DNA from: Nemertoderma westbladi
Lineage: Eukaryota > Xenacoelomorpha > Nemertodermatida > Nemertodermatidae
NCBI GenBank assembly: GCA_032718475.1
Contig: JAUCBJ010000909.1
Span: forward strand, 1 to 41,544
Reading direction: 5' to 3'
Length of the DNA: 41,544 nt
The stretch's first letter is position 1; every line of letters starts with the position of its first letter. Of this stretch, positions 1 through 15,463 are shown one piece after another. A program made the translations under genes and the position numbers. Under the pieces are notes generated by a model. The model made no database searches, was not told where the DNA came from, and saw nothing but the letters and a program-made list of their open reading frames with translations.

Positions 1-3000
1 CACGGATATAGTACAGGTAGGAGACACGGATATAGTACAGGTAGGAGACACGGATATAGTACAGGTAGGAGACACGGATATAGTACAGGTAGGAGACACG
101 GATATAGTACAGGTAGGAGACACGGATATAGTACAGGTGGGAGACACGGATATAGTACAGGTGGAGACACGGATATAGTACAGGTAGGAGACACGGATAT
201 AGTACAGGTAGGAGACACGGATATAGTACAGGTAGGAGACACGGATATAGTACAGGTAGGAGACACGGATATAGTACAGGTAGGAGACACGGATATAGTA
301 CAGGTAGGAGACACGGATATAGTACAGGTAGGAGACACGGATATAGTACAGGTAGGAGACACGGATATAGTACAGGTAGGAGACACGGATATAGTACAGG
401 TAGGAGACACGGATATAGTACAGGTAGGAGACACGGATATAGTACAGGTAGGAGACACGGATATAGTACAGGTAGGAGACACGGATATAGTACAGGTAGG
501 AGACACGGATATAGTACAGGTGGGAGACACGGATATAGTACAGGTAGGAGACACGCATATAGTACAGGTAGGAGACACGGATATAGTACAGGTAGGAGAC
601 ACGGATATAGTACAGGTAGGAGACACGGATATAGTACAGGTGGAGACACGGATATAGTACAGGTAGGAGACACGGATATAGTACAGGTAGGAGACACGGA
701 TATAGTACAGGTAGGAGACACGGATATAGTACAGGTAGGAGACACGGATATAGTACAGGTAGGAGACACGGATATAGTACAGGTAGGAGACACGGATATA
801 GTACAGGTGGGAGACACGGATATAGTACAGGTGGAGCACGGATATAGTACAGGTAGGAGACACGGATATAGTACAGGTAGGAGACACGGATATAGTACAG
901 GTAGGAGACACGGATATAGTACAGGTAGGAGACACGGATATAGTACAGGTAGGAGACACGGATATAGTACAGGTGGACACGGATATAGTACAGGTAGGAG
1001 ACACGGATATAGTACAGGTAGGAGACACGGATATAGTACAGGTGGAGACACGGATATAGTACAGGTAGGAGACACGGATATAGTACAGGTAGGAGACACG
1101 GATATAGTACAGGTGGAGCACGGATATAGTACAGGTGGAGACACGGATATAGTACAGGTAGGAGACACGGATATAGTACAGGTAGGAGACACGGATATAG
1201 TACAGGTAGGAGACACGGATATAGTACAGGTAGGAGACACGGATATAGTACAGGTAGGAGACACGGATATAGTACAGGTAGGAGACACGGATATAGTACA
1301 GGTAGGAACACGGATATAGTACAGGTAGACACGGATATAGTACAGGTAGGAGACACGGATATAGTACAGGTGACACGGATATAGTACAGGTAGGAGACAC
1401 GGATATAGTACAGGTGACACGGATATAGTACAGGTAGGAGACACGGATATAGTACAGGTAGGAGACACGGATATAGTACAGGTAGGAGACACGGATATAG
1501 TACAGGTAGGAGACACGGATATAGTACAGGTAGGAGACACGGATATAGTACAGGTGGGAGACACGGATATAGTACAGGTAGGAGACACGGATATAGTACA
1601 GGTAGGAGACACGGATATAGTACAGGTAGGAGACACGGATATAGTACAGGTAGGAGACACGGATATAGTACAGGTAGGAGACACGGATATAGTACAGGTA
1701 GGAGACACGGATATAGTACAGGTAGGAGACACGGATATAGTACAGGTAGGAGACACGGATATAGTACAGGTAGGAGACACGGATATAGTACAGGTAGGAG
1801 ACACGGATATAGTACAGGTAGGAGACACGGATATAGTACAGGTAGGAGACACGGATATAGTACAGGTAGGAGACACGGATATAGTACAGGTGGGAGACAC
1901 GGATATAGTACAGGTAGGAGACACGGATATAGTACAGGTAGGAGACACGGATATAGTACAGGTAGGAGACACGGATATAGTACAGGTAGGAGACACGGAT
2001 ATAGTACAGGTGGGAGACACGGATATAGTACAGGTAGGAGACACGGATATAGTACAGGTGACACGGATATAGTACAGGTAGGAGACACGGATATAGTACA
2101 GGTAGGAGACACGGATATAGTACAGGTAGGAGACACGGATATAGTACAGGTAGGAGACACGGATATAGTACAGGTGGGAGACACGGATATAGTACAGGTA
2201 GGAGACACGGATATAGTACAGGTAGGAGACACGGATATAGTACAGGTAGGAGACACGGATATAGTACAGGTAGGAGACACGGATATAGTACAGGTAGGAG
2301 ACACGGATATAGTACAGGTGGAGACACGGATATAGTACAGGTAGGAGACACGGATATAGTACAGGTAGGAGACACGGATATAGTACAGGTAGGAGACACG
2401 GATATAGTACAGGTAGGAGACACGGATATAGTACAGGTAGGAGACACGGATATAGTACAGGTAGGAGACACGGATATAGTACAGGTAGGAGACACGGATA
2501 TAGTACAGGTAGGAGACACGGATATAGTACAGGTAGGAGACACGGATATAGTACAGGTAGGAGACACGGATATAGTACAGGTGGAACACGGATATAGTAC
2601 AGGTGACACGGATATAGTACAGGTAGGAGACACGGATATAGTACAGGTGGAGACACGGATATAGTACAGGTGGAGACACGGATATAGTACAGGTAGGAGA
2701 CACGGATATAGTACAGGTAGGAGACACGGATATAGTACAGGTAGGAGACACGGATATAGTACAGGTGGACACGGATATAGTACAGGTAGGAGACACGGAT
2801 ATAGTACAGGTAGGAGACACGGATATAGTACAGGTAGGAGACACGGATATAGTACAGGTAGGAGACACGGATATAGTACAGGTAGACACGGATATAGTAC
2901 AGGTAGGAGACACGGATATAGTACAGGTAGGAGACACGGATATAGTACAGGTGGAGACACGGATATAGTACAGGTGGAGACACGGATATAGTACAGGTGG

Positions 3001-6000
3001 AGACACGGATATAGTACAGGTGGAGACACGGATATAGTACAGGTAGGAGACACGGATATAGTACAGGTAGGAGACACGGATATAGTACAGGTAGGAGACA
3101 CGGATATAGTACAGGTAGGAGACACGGATATAGTACAGGTAGGAGACACGGATATAGTACAGGTGACACGGATATAGTACAGGTAGGAGACACGGATATA
3201 GTACAGGTAGGAGACACGGATATAGTACAGGTAGGAGACACGGATATAGTACAGGTGGAGACACGGATATAGTACAGGTAGGAGACACGGATATAGTACA
3301 GGTAGGAGACACGGATATAGTACAGGTAGGAGACACGGATATAGTACAGGTGGAGACACGGATATAGTACAGGTAGGAGACACGGATATAGTACAGGTAG
3401 GAGACACGGATATAGTACAGGTAGGAGACACGGATATAGTACAGGTAGGAGACACGGATATAGTACAGGTAGGAGACACGGATATAGTACAGGTAGGAGA
3501 CACGGATATAGTACAGGTGGAGACACGGATATAGTACAGGTAGGAGACACGGATATAGTACAGGTGACACGGATATAGTACAGGTAGGAGACACGGATAT
3601 AGTACAGGTGACACGGATATAGTACAGGTAGGAGACACGGATATAGTACAGGTAGGAGACACGGATATAGTACAGGTAGGAGACACGGATATAGTACAGG
3701 TAGGAGACACGGATATAGTACAGGTAGGAGACACGGATATAGTACAGGTAGGAGACACGGATATAGTACAGGTAGGAGACACGGATATAGTACAGGTAGG
3801 AGACACGGATATAGTACAGGTGACACGGATATAGTACAGGTAGGAGACACGGATATAGTACAGGTAGACACGGATATAGTACAGGTAGGAGACACGGATA
3901 TAGTACAGGTGGAGACACGGATATAGTACAGGTAGGAGACACGGATATAGTACAGGTGGAGACACGGATATAGTACAGGTGGACACGGATATAGTACAGG
4001 TAGGAGACACGGATATAGTACAGGTAGGAGACACGGATATAGTACAGGTAGGAGACACGGATATAGTACAGGTGGGAGACACGGATATAGTACAGGTGGA
4101 GACACGGATATAGTACAGGTAGGAGACACGGATATAGTACAGGTAGGAGACACGGATATAGTACAGGTAGGAGACACGGATATAGTACAGGTAGGAGACA
4201 CGGATATAGTACAGGTGACACGGATATAGTACAGGTAGGAGACACGGATATAGTACAGGTGACACGGATATAGTACAGGTAGGAGACACGGATATAGTAC
4301 AGGTAGGAGACACGGATATAGTACAGGTAGGAGACACGGATATAGTACAGGTAGGAGACACGGATATAGTACAGGTGGAGACACGGATATAGTACAGGTG
4401 GGAGACACGGATATAGTACAGGTAGGAGACACGGATATAGTACAGGTGGAGACACGGATATAGTACAGGTAGGAGACACGGATATAGTACAGGTAGGAGA
4501 CACGGATATAGTACAGGTGGGAGACACGGATATAGTACAGGTAGGAGACACGGATATAGTACAGGTAGGAGACACGGATATAGTACAGGTAGGAGACACG
4601 GATATAGTACAGGTGACACGGATATAGTACAGGTAGGAGACACGGATATAGTACAGGTGGAGACACGGATATAGTACAGGTAGGAGACACGGATATAGTA
4701 CAGGTAGGAGACACGGATATAGTACAGGTAGGAGACACGGATATAGTACAGGTAGGAGACACGGATATAGTACAGGTAGGAGACACGGATATAGTACAGG
4801 TGACACGGATATAGTACAGGTAGGAGACACGGATATAGTACAGGTAGGAGACACGGATATAGTACAGGTGACACGGATATAGTACAGGTAGGAGACACGG
4901 ATATAGTACAGGTAGGAGACACGGATATAGTACAGGTAGGAGACACGGATATAGTACAGGTAGGAGACACGGATATAGTACAGGTAGGAGACACGGATAT
5001 AGTACAGGTGACACGGATATAGTACAGGTAGGAGACACGGATATAGTACAGGTAGGAGACACGGATATAGTACAGGTAGGAGACACGGATATAGTACAGG
5101 TAGGAGACACGGATATAGTACAGGTAGGAGACACGGATATAGTACAGGTAGGAGACACGGATATAGTACAGGTAGGAGACACGGATATAGTACAGGTGAC
5201 ACGGATATAGTACAGGTAGGAGACACGGATATAGTACAGGTAGGAGACACGGATATAGTACAGGTAGGAGACACGGATATAGTACAGGTAGGAGACACGG
5301 ATATAGTACAGGTAGGAGACACGGATATAGTACAGGTGGAGACACGGATATAGTACAGGTAGGAGACACGGATATAGTACAGGTGGAGACACGGATATAG
5401 TACAGGTAGGGAGACACGGATATAGTACAGGTGACACGGATATAGTACAGGTAGGAGACACGGATATAGTACAGGTGGGAGACACGGATATAGTACAGGT
5501 AGGAGACACGGATATAGTACAGGTGACACGGATATAGTACAGGTGGGACACGGATATAGTACAGGTAGGAGACACGGATATAGTACAGGTAGGAGACACG
5601 GATATAGTACAGGTGGAGACACGGATATAGTACAGGTGACACGGATATAGTACAGGTAGGAGACACGGATATAGTACAGGTAGGAGACACGGATATAGTA
5701 CAGGTGGGAGACACGGATATAGTACAGGTAGGAGACACGGATATAGTACAGGTGGAGACACGGATATAGTACAGGTAGGAGACACGGATATAGTACAGGT
5801 AGGAGACACGGATATAGTACAGGTGGGAGACACGGATATAGTACAGGTAGGAGACACGGATATAGTACAGGTAGGAGACACGGATATAGTACAGGTGGAG
5901 ACACGGATATAGTACAGGTGGGAGACACGGATATAGTACAGGTGGGAGACACGGATATAGTACAGGTAGGAGACACGGATATAGTACAGGTAGGAGACAC

Positions 6001-9000
6001 GGATATAGTACAGGTAGGAGACACGGATATAGTACAGGTAGGAGACACGGATATAGTACAGGTAGGAGACACGGATATAGTACAGGTAGGAGACACGGAT
6101 ATAGTACAGGTAGGAGACACGGATATAGTACAGGTGGGAGACACGGATATAGTACAGGTAGGAGACACGGATATAGTACAGGTAGGAGACACGGATATAG
6201 TACAGGTAGGAGACACGGATATAGTACAGGTAGGAGACACGGATATAGTACAGGTGGGAGACACGGATATAGTACAGGTAGGAGACACGGATATAGTACA
6301 GGTAGGAGACACGGATATAGTACAGGTAGGAGACACGGATATAGTACAGGTGGAGACACGGATATAGTACAGGTAGGAGACACGGATATAGTACAGGTGG
6401 GAGACACGGATATAGTACAGGTAGGAGACACGGATATAGTACAGGTAGGAGACACGGATATAGTACAGGTGGGAGACACGGATATAGTACAGGTGACACG
6501 GATATAGTACAGGTAGGAGACACGGATATAGTACAGGTGGAGACACGGATATAGTACAGGTAGGAGACACGGATATAGTACAGGTAGGAGACACGGATAT
6601 AGTACAGGTGGAGACACGGATATAGTACAGGTGGAGACACGGATATAGTACAGGTAGGAGACACGGATATAGTACAGGTGGAGACACGGATATAGTACAG
6701 GTAGGAGACACGGATATAGTACAGGTGGAGACACGGATATAGTACAGGTGGGAGACACGGATATAGTACAGGTAGGAGACACGGATATAGTACAGGTGGG
6801 AGACACGGATATAGTACAGGTGACACGGATATAGTACAGGTAGGAGACACGGATATAGTACAGGTGGAGACACGGATATAGTACAGGTAGGAGACACGGA
6901 TATAGTACAGGTGGAGACACGGATATAGTACAGGTAGGAGACACGGATATAGTACAGGTGGAGACACGGATATAGTACAGGTAGGAGACACGGATATAGT
7001 ACAGGTGGAGACACGGATATAGTACAGGTAGGAGACACGGATATAGTACAGGTAGGAGACACGGATATAGTACAGGTAGGAGACACGGATATAGTACAGG
7101 TAGGAGACACGGATATAGTACAGGTGGACACGGATATAGTACAGGTAGGAGACACGGATATAGTACAGGTGACACGGATATAGTACAGGTGGGAGACACG
7201 GATATAGTACAGGTGGAGACACGGATATAGTACAGGTAGGAGACACGGATATAGTACAGGTGGGAGACACGGATATAGTACAGGTAGGAGACACGGATAT
7301 AGTACAGGTGGGAGACACGGATATAGTACAGGTAGGAGACACGGATATAGTACAGGTAGGAGACACGGATATAGTACAGGTGGGAGACACGGATATAGTA
7401 CAGGTAGGAGACACGGATATAGTACAGGTGACACGGATATAGTACAGGTAGGAGACACGGATATAGTACAGGTGGGAGACACGGATATAGTACAGGTAGG
7501 AGACACGGATATAGTACAGGTGGAGACACGGATATAGTACAGGTGGGAGACACGGATATAGTACAGGTGGGAGACACGGATATAGTACAGGTGGGAGACA
7601 CGGATATAGTACAGGTGGACACGGATATAGTACAGGTAGGAGACACGGATATAGTACAGGTAGGAGACACGGATATAGTACAGGTGGGAGACACGGATAT
7701 AGTACAGGTAGGAGACACGGATATAGTACAGGTGGAACACGGATATAGTACAGGTAGGAGACACGGATATAGTACAGGTGGACACGGATATAGTACAGGT
7801 AGGAGACACGGATATAGTACAGGTAGGAGACACGGATATAGTACAGGTAGGAGACACGGATATAGTACAGGTAGGAGACACGGATATAGTACAGGTAGGA
7901 GACACGGATATAGTACAGGTAGGAGACACGGATATAGTACAGGTAGGAGACACGGATATAGTACAGGTAGGAGACACGGATATAGTACAGGTAGGAGACA
8001 CGGATATAGTACAGGTGACACGGATATAGTACAGGTAGGAGACACGGATATAGTACAGGTGACACGGATATAGTACAGGTAGGAGACACGGATATAGTAC
8101 AGGTAGGAGACACGGATATAGTACAGGTAGGAGACACGGATATAGTACAGGTAGGAGACACGGATATAGTACAGGTAGGAGACACGGATATAGTACAGGT
8201 GGGAGACACGGATATAGTACAGGTGGGAGACACGGATATAGTACAGGTGACACGGATATAGTACAGGTAGGAGACACGGATATAGTACAGGTAGGAGACA
8301 CGGATATAGTACAGGTGACACGGATATAGTACAGGTAGGAGACACGGATATAGTACAGGTAGGAGACACGGATATAGTACAGGTGGGAGACACGGATATA
8401 GTACAGGTAGGAGACACGGATATAGTACAGGTGGACACGGATATAGTACAGGTAGGAGACACGGATATAGTACAGGTGACACGGATATAGTACAGGTAGG
8501 AGACACGGATATAGTACAGGTAGGAGACACGGATATAGTACAGGTAGGAGACACGGATATAGTACAGGTAGGAGACACGGATATAGTACAGGTAGGAGAC
8601 ACGGATATAGTACAGGTGGAGACACGGATATAGTACAGGTGGGAGACACGGATATAGTACAGGTGACACGGATATAGTACAGGTGACACGGATATAGTAC
8701 AGGTAGGAGACACGGATATAGTACAGGTAGGAGACACGGATATAGTACAGGTAGACACGGATATAGTACAGGTGGAGACACGGATATAGTACAGGTGGGA
8801 GACACGGATATAGTACAGGTGGGAGACACGGATATAGTACAGGTGGGAGACACGGATATAGTACAGGTGGAGACACGGATATAGTACAGGTAGGAGACAC
8901 GGATATAGTACAGGTGGGAGACACGGATATAGTACAGGTGACACGGATATAGTACAGGTAGGAGACACGGATATAGTACAGGTGGGAGACACGGATATAG

Positions 9001-12000
9001 TACAGGTGACACGGATATAGTACAGGTAGGAGACACGGATATAGTACAGGTAGGAGACACGGATATAGTACAGGTAGGAGACACGGATATAGTACAGGTA
9101 GGAGACACGGATATAGTACAGGTTGGAGACACGGATATAGTACAGGTGGGAGACACGGATATAGTACAGGTGGAGACACGGATATAGTACAGGTGGGAGA
9201 CACGGATATAGTACAGGTGGAGACACGGATATAGTACAGGTAGGAGACACGGATATAGTACAGGTGGACACGGATATAGTACAGGTAGGAGACACGGATA
9301 TAGTACAGGTAGGAGACACGGATATAGTACAGGTGGGAGACACGGATATAGTACAGGTGACACGGATATAGTACAGGTAGGAGACACGGATATAGTACAG
9401 GTGGGAGACACGGATATAGTACAGGTGACACGGATATAGTACAGGTAGGAGACACGGATATAGTACAGGTGGGAGACACGGATATAGTACAGGTAGGAGA
9501 CACGGATATAGTACAGGTTGGAGACACGGATATAGTACAGGTGGGAGACACGGATATAGTACAGGTGACACGGATATAGTACAGGTAGGAGACACGGATA
9601 TAGTACAGGTGACACGGATATAGTACAGGTAGGAGACACGGATATAGTACAGGTAGGAGACACGGATATAGTACAGGTAGGAGACACGGATATAGTACAG
9701 GTGGGAGACACGGATATAGTACAGGTGGGAGACACGGATATAGTACAGGTAGGAGACACGGATATAGTACAGGTAGGAGACACGGATATAGTACAGGTAG
9801 GAGACACGGATATAGTACAGGTAGGAGACACGGATATAGTACAGGTAGGAGACACGGATATAGTACAGGTAGGAGACACGGATATAGTACAGGTGGGAGA
9901 CACGGATATAGTACAGGTAGGAGACACGGATATAGTACAGGTGGGAGACACGGATATAGTACAGGTGGGAGACACGGATATAGTACAGGTGACACGGATA
10001 TAGTACAGGTAGGAGACACGGATATAGTACAGGTGGACACGGATATAGTACAGGTAGGAGACACGGATATAGTACAGGTGACACGGATATAGTACAGGTA
10101 GGAGACACGGATATAGTACAGGTGACACGGATATAGTACAGGTGGAGACACGGATATAGTACAGGTAGGAGACACGGATATAGTACAGGTAGGAGACACG
10201 GATATAGTACAGGTGACACGGATATAGTACAGGAGACACGGATATAGTACAGGTAGGAGACACGGATATAGTACAGGTAGGAGACACGGATATAGTACAG
10301 GTAGACACGGATATAGTACAGGTAGGAGACACGGATATAGTACAGGTAGGAGACACGGATATAGTACAGGTAGACACGGATATAGTACAGGTAGGAGACA
10401 CGGATATAGTACAGGTAGGAGACACGGATATAGTACAGGTAGGAGACACGGATATAGTACAGGTGGGAGACACGGATATAGTACAGGTGGGAGACACGGA
10501 TATAGTACAGGTGACACGGATATAGTACAGGTAGGAGACACGGATATAGTACAGGTAGGAGACACGGATATAGTACAGGTAGGAGACACGGATATAGTAC
10601 AGGTAGGAGACACGGATATAGTACAGGTAGGAGACACGGATATAGTACAGGTGGAGACACGGATATAGTACAGGTAGGAGACACGGATATAGTACAGGTG
10701 ACACGGATATAGTACAGGTAGGAGACACGGATATAGTACAGGTAGGAGACACGGATATAGTACAGGTAGGAGACACGGATATAGTACAGGTGGAGACACG
10801 GATATAGTACAGGTGGGAGACACGGATATAGTACAGGTAGGAGACACGGATATAGTACAGGTGGGAGACACGGATATAGTACAGGTAGGAGACACGGATA
10901 TAGTACAGGTGGGAGACACGGATATAGTACAGGTAGGAGACACGGATATAGTACAGGTAGGAGACACGGATATAGTACAGGTGGAGACACGGATATAGTA
11001 CAGGTAGGAGACACGGATATAGTACAGGTGGGAGACACGGATATAGTACAGGTAGGAGACACGGATATAGTACAGGTAGGAGACACGGATATAGTACAGG
11101 TAGGAGACACGGATATAGTACAGGTAGGAGACACGGATATAGTACAGGTAGGAGACACGGATATAGTACAGGTAGGAGACACGGATATAGTACAGGTAGG
11201 AGACACGGATATAGTACAGGTGGGAGACACGGATATAGTACAGGTGGGAGACACGGATATAGTACAGGTGGGAGACACGGATATAGTACAGGTAGACACG
11301 GATATAGTACAGGTAGGAGACACGGATATAGTACAGGTAGGAGACACGGATATAGTACAGGTAGGAGACACGGATATAGTACAGGTAGGAGACACGGATA
11401 TAGTACAGGTAGGAGACACGGATATAGTACAGGTAGGAGACACGGATATAGTACAGGTGGGACACGGATATAGTACAGGTAGGAGACACGGATATAGTAC
11501 AGGTAGGAGACACGGATATAGTACAGGTGGAGACACGGATATAGTACAGGTAGGAGACACGGATATAGTACAGGTAGGAGACACGGATATAGTACAGGTG
11601 GAGACACGGATATAGTACAGGTAGGAGACACGGATATAGTACAGGTGGAGCACGGATATAGTACAGGTAGGAGACACGGATATAGTACAGGTAGGAGACA
11701 CGGATATAGTACAGGTAGGAGACACGGATATAGTACAGGTAGGAGACACGGATATAGTACAGGTGACACGGATATAGTACAGGTAGGAGACACGGATATA
11801 GTACAGGTGACACGGATATAGTACAGGTAGGAGACACGGATATAGTACAGGTAGGAGACACGGATATAGTACAGGTAGGAGACACGGATATAGTACAGGT
11901 AGGAGACACGGATATAGTACAGGTAGGAGACACGGATATAGTACAGGTAGGAGACACGGATATAGTACAGGTAGGAGACACGGATATAGTACAGGTAGGA

Positions 12001-15000
12001 GACACGGATATAGTACAGGTAGGAGACACGGATATAGTACAGGTAGGAGACACGGATATAGTACAGGTGACACGGATATAGTACAGGTAGGAGACACGGA
12101 TATAGTACAGGTAGGAGACACGGATATAGTACAGGTAGGAGACACGGATATAGTACAGGTAGGAGACACGGATATAGTACAGGTAGGAGACACGGATATA
12201 GTACAGGTAGGAGACACGGATATAGTACAGGTAGGAGACACGGATATAGTACAGGTGACACGGATATAGTACAGGTAGGAGACACGGATATAGTACAGGT
12301 AGGAGACACGGATATAGTACAGGTAGGAGACACGGATATAGTACAGGTAGGAGACACGGATATAGTACAGGTAGGAGACACGGATATAGTACAGGTAGGA
12401 GACACGGATATAGTACAGGTAGGAGACACGGATATAGTACAGGTAGGAGACACGGATATAGTACAGGTAGGAGACACGGATATAGTACAGGTAGGAGACA
12501 CGGATATAGTACAGGTGGGAGACACGGATATAGTACAGGTAGGAGACACGGATATAGTACAGGTAGGAGACACGGATATAGTACAGGTAGGAGACACGGA
12601 TATAGTACAGGTAGGAGACACGGATATAGTACAGGTAGGAGACACGGATATAGTACAGGTAGGAGACACGGATATAGTACAGGTGACACGGATATAGTAC
12701 AGGTAGGAGACACGGATATAGTACAGGTAGGAGACACGGATATAGTACAGGTAGGAGACACGGATATAGTACAGGTAGGAGACACGGATATAGTACAGGT
12801 AGGAGCACGGATATAGTACAGGTAGGAGACACGGATATAGTACAGGTAGGAGACACGGATATAGTACAGGTAGGAGACACGGATATAGTACAGGTAGGAG
12901 ACACGGATATAGTACAGGTAGGAGACACGGATATAGTACAGGTAGGAGACACGGATATAGTACAGGTAGGAGACACGGATATAGTACAGGTAGGAGACAC
13001 GGATATAGTACAGGTGACACGGATATAGTACAGGTAGGAGACACGGATATAGTACAGGTAGGAGACACGGATATAGTACAGGTAGGAGACACGGATATAG
13101 TACAGGTAGGAGACACGGATATAGTACAGGTGACACGGATATAGTACAGGTAGACACGGATATAGTACAGGTAGGAGACACGGATATAGTACAGGTAGGA
13201 GACACGGATATAGTACAGGTAGGAGACACGGATATAGTACAGGTAGGAGACACGGATATAGTACAGGTAGGAGACACGGATATAGTACAGGTAGGAGACA
13301 CGGATATAGTACAGGTAGGAGACACGGATATAGTACAGGTAGGAGACACGGATATAGTACAGGTGACACGGATATAGTACAGGTAGGAGACACGGATATA
13401 GTACAGGTAGGAGACACGGATATAGTACAGGTGACACGGATATAGTACAGGTAGGAGACACGGATATAGTACAGGTGACACGGATATAGTACAGGTAGGA
13501 GACACGGATATAGTACAGGTGACACGGATATAGTACAGGTGGAGACACGGATATAGTACAGGTAGGAGACACGGATATAGTACAGGTAGGAGACACGGAT
13601 ATAGTACAGGTAGGAGACACGGATATAGTACAGGTGGAGACACGGATATAGTACAGGTAGGAGACACGGATATAGTACAGGTAGGAGACACGGATATAGT
13701 ACAGGTAGGAGACACGGATATAGTACAGGTGACACGGATATAGTACAGGTAGGAGACACGGATATAGTACAGGTAGGAGACACGGATATAGTACAGGTAG
13801 GAGACACGGATATAGTACAGGTAGGAGACACGGATATAGTACAGGTAGGAGACACGGATATAGTACAGGTAGGAGACACGGATATAGTACAGGTAGGAGA
13901 CACGGATATAGTACAGGTAGGAGACACGGATATAGTACAGGTAGGAGACACGGATATAGTACAGGTAGGAGACACGGATATAGTACAGGTAGGAGACACG
14001 GATATAGTACAGGTAGGAGACACGGATATAGTACAGGTAGGAGACACGGATATAGTACAGGTAGGAGACACGGATATAGTACAGGTAGGGACACGGATAT
14101 AGTACAGGTAGGAGACACGGATATAGTACAGGTAGGAGACACGGATATAGTACAGGTAGGAGACACGGATATAGTACAGGTAGGAGACACGGATATAGTA
14201 CAGGTAGGAGACACGGATATAGTACAGGTAGGAACACGGATATAGTACAGGTAGGAGACACGGATATAGTACAGGTAGGAGACACGGATATAGTACAGGT
14301 AGGAGACACGGATATAGTACAGGTAGGAGACACGGATATAGTACAGGTGACACGGATATAGTACAGGTAGGAGACACGGATATAGTACAGGTAGGAGACA
14401 CGGATATAGTACAGGTAGGAGACACGGATATAGTACAGGTGGGAGACACGGATATAGTACAGGTAGGAGACACGGATATAGTACAGGTAGGAGACACGGA
14501 TATAGTACAGGTAGGAGACACGGATATAGTACAGGTAGGAGACACGGATATAGTACAGGTAGGAACACGGATATAGTACAGGTAGGAGACACGGATATAG
14601 TACAGGTGACACGGATATAGTACAGGTAGGAGACACGGATATAGTACAGGTGGAGACACGGATATAGTACAGGTAGGAGACACGGATATAGTACAGGTAG
14701 GAGACACGGATATAGTACAGGTAGGAGACACGGATATAGTACAGGTGACACGGATATAGTACAGGTAGGAGACACGGATATAGTACAGGTAGGAGACACG
14801 GATATAGTACAGGTAGGAGACACGGATATAGTACAGGTGACACGGATATAGTACAGGTAGGAGACACGGATATAGTACAGGTAGGAAACACGGACATAGT
14901 ACAGGTAGGAGACACGGATATAGTACAGGTAGGAGACACGGATATAGTACAGGTAGGAGACACGGATATAGTACAGGTAGGAGACACGGATATAGTACAG

Positions 15001-15463
15001 GTGACACGGATATAGTACAGGTAGGAGACACGGATATAGTACAGGTAGGAGACACGCATATAGTACAGGTAGGAGACACGGATATAGTACAGGTGACACG
15101 GATATAGTACAGGTAGGAGACACGGATATAGTACAGGTAGGAGACACGGATATAGTACAGGTAGGAGACACGGATATAGTACAGGTAGGAGACACGGATA
15201 TAGTACAGGTAGGAGACACGGATATAGTACAGGTAGGAGACACGGATATAGTACAGGTAGGAGACACGGATATAGTACAGGTGACACGGATATAGTACAG
15301 GTGACACGGATATAGTACAGGTAGGAGACACGCATATAGTACAGGTAGGAGACACGGATATAGTACAGGTGAGACGGATATAGTACAGGTAGGAGACACG
15401 GATATAGTACTGGTAGGAGACACGGATATAGTACAGGTATGAGACACGGATATAGTACACGTA
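1..15463. repeat. Long 24-bp minisatellite/satellite array
   Basis: The stretch consists of a near-invariant 19-bp core (acacggatatagtacaggt) joined by a short purine linker. The commonest linker is aggag, giving a 24-bp unit. Others are gggag (24), ggag (23), ag or gg (21), g (20) and rare forms such as tggag and agggag. From length divided by unit size there are roughly 650 units; I did not count them. The core almost never changes, whereas the linker varies constantly. Because 24 is a multiple of three, plus-strand frames stay open for tens of units and read as DTDIVQVG or HGYSTGRR repeats. They break or switch frame at each 20-, 21- or 23-bp unit, so I read them as artefacts, not genes. 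The array continues beyond the left edge. No promoter, splice signal or unique insert is visible inside it. Confidence 0.97.

Noticed and set aside
807-12697. Plus-strand open frames of repeated DTDIVQVG / HGYSTGRR
   Set aside because: They use GTG as a start, arise only because the unit is 24 bp, and end or switch frame at the first 20-, 21- or 23-bp unit. No gene signal accompanies them.
1-15463. CRISPR array
   Set aside because: The spacers would be 1-6 bp and are not unique, and the host is eukaryotic.
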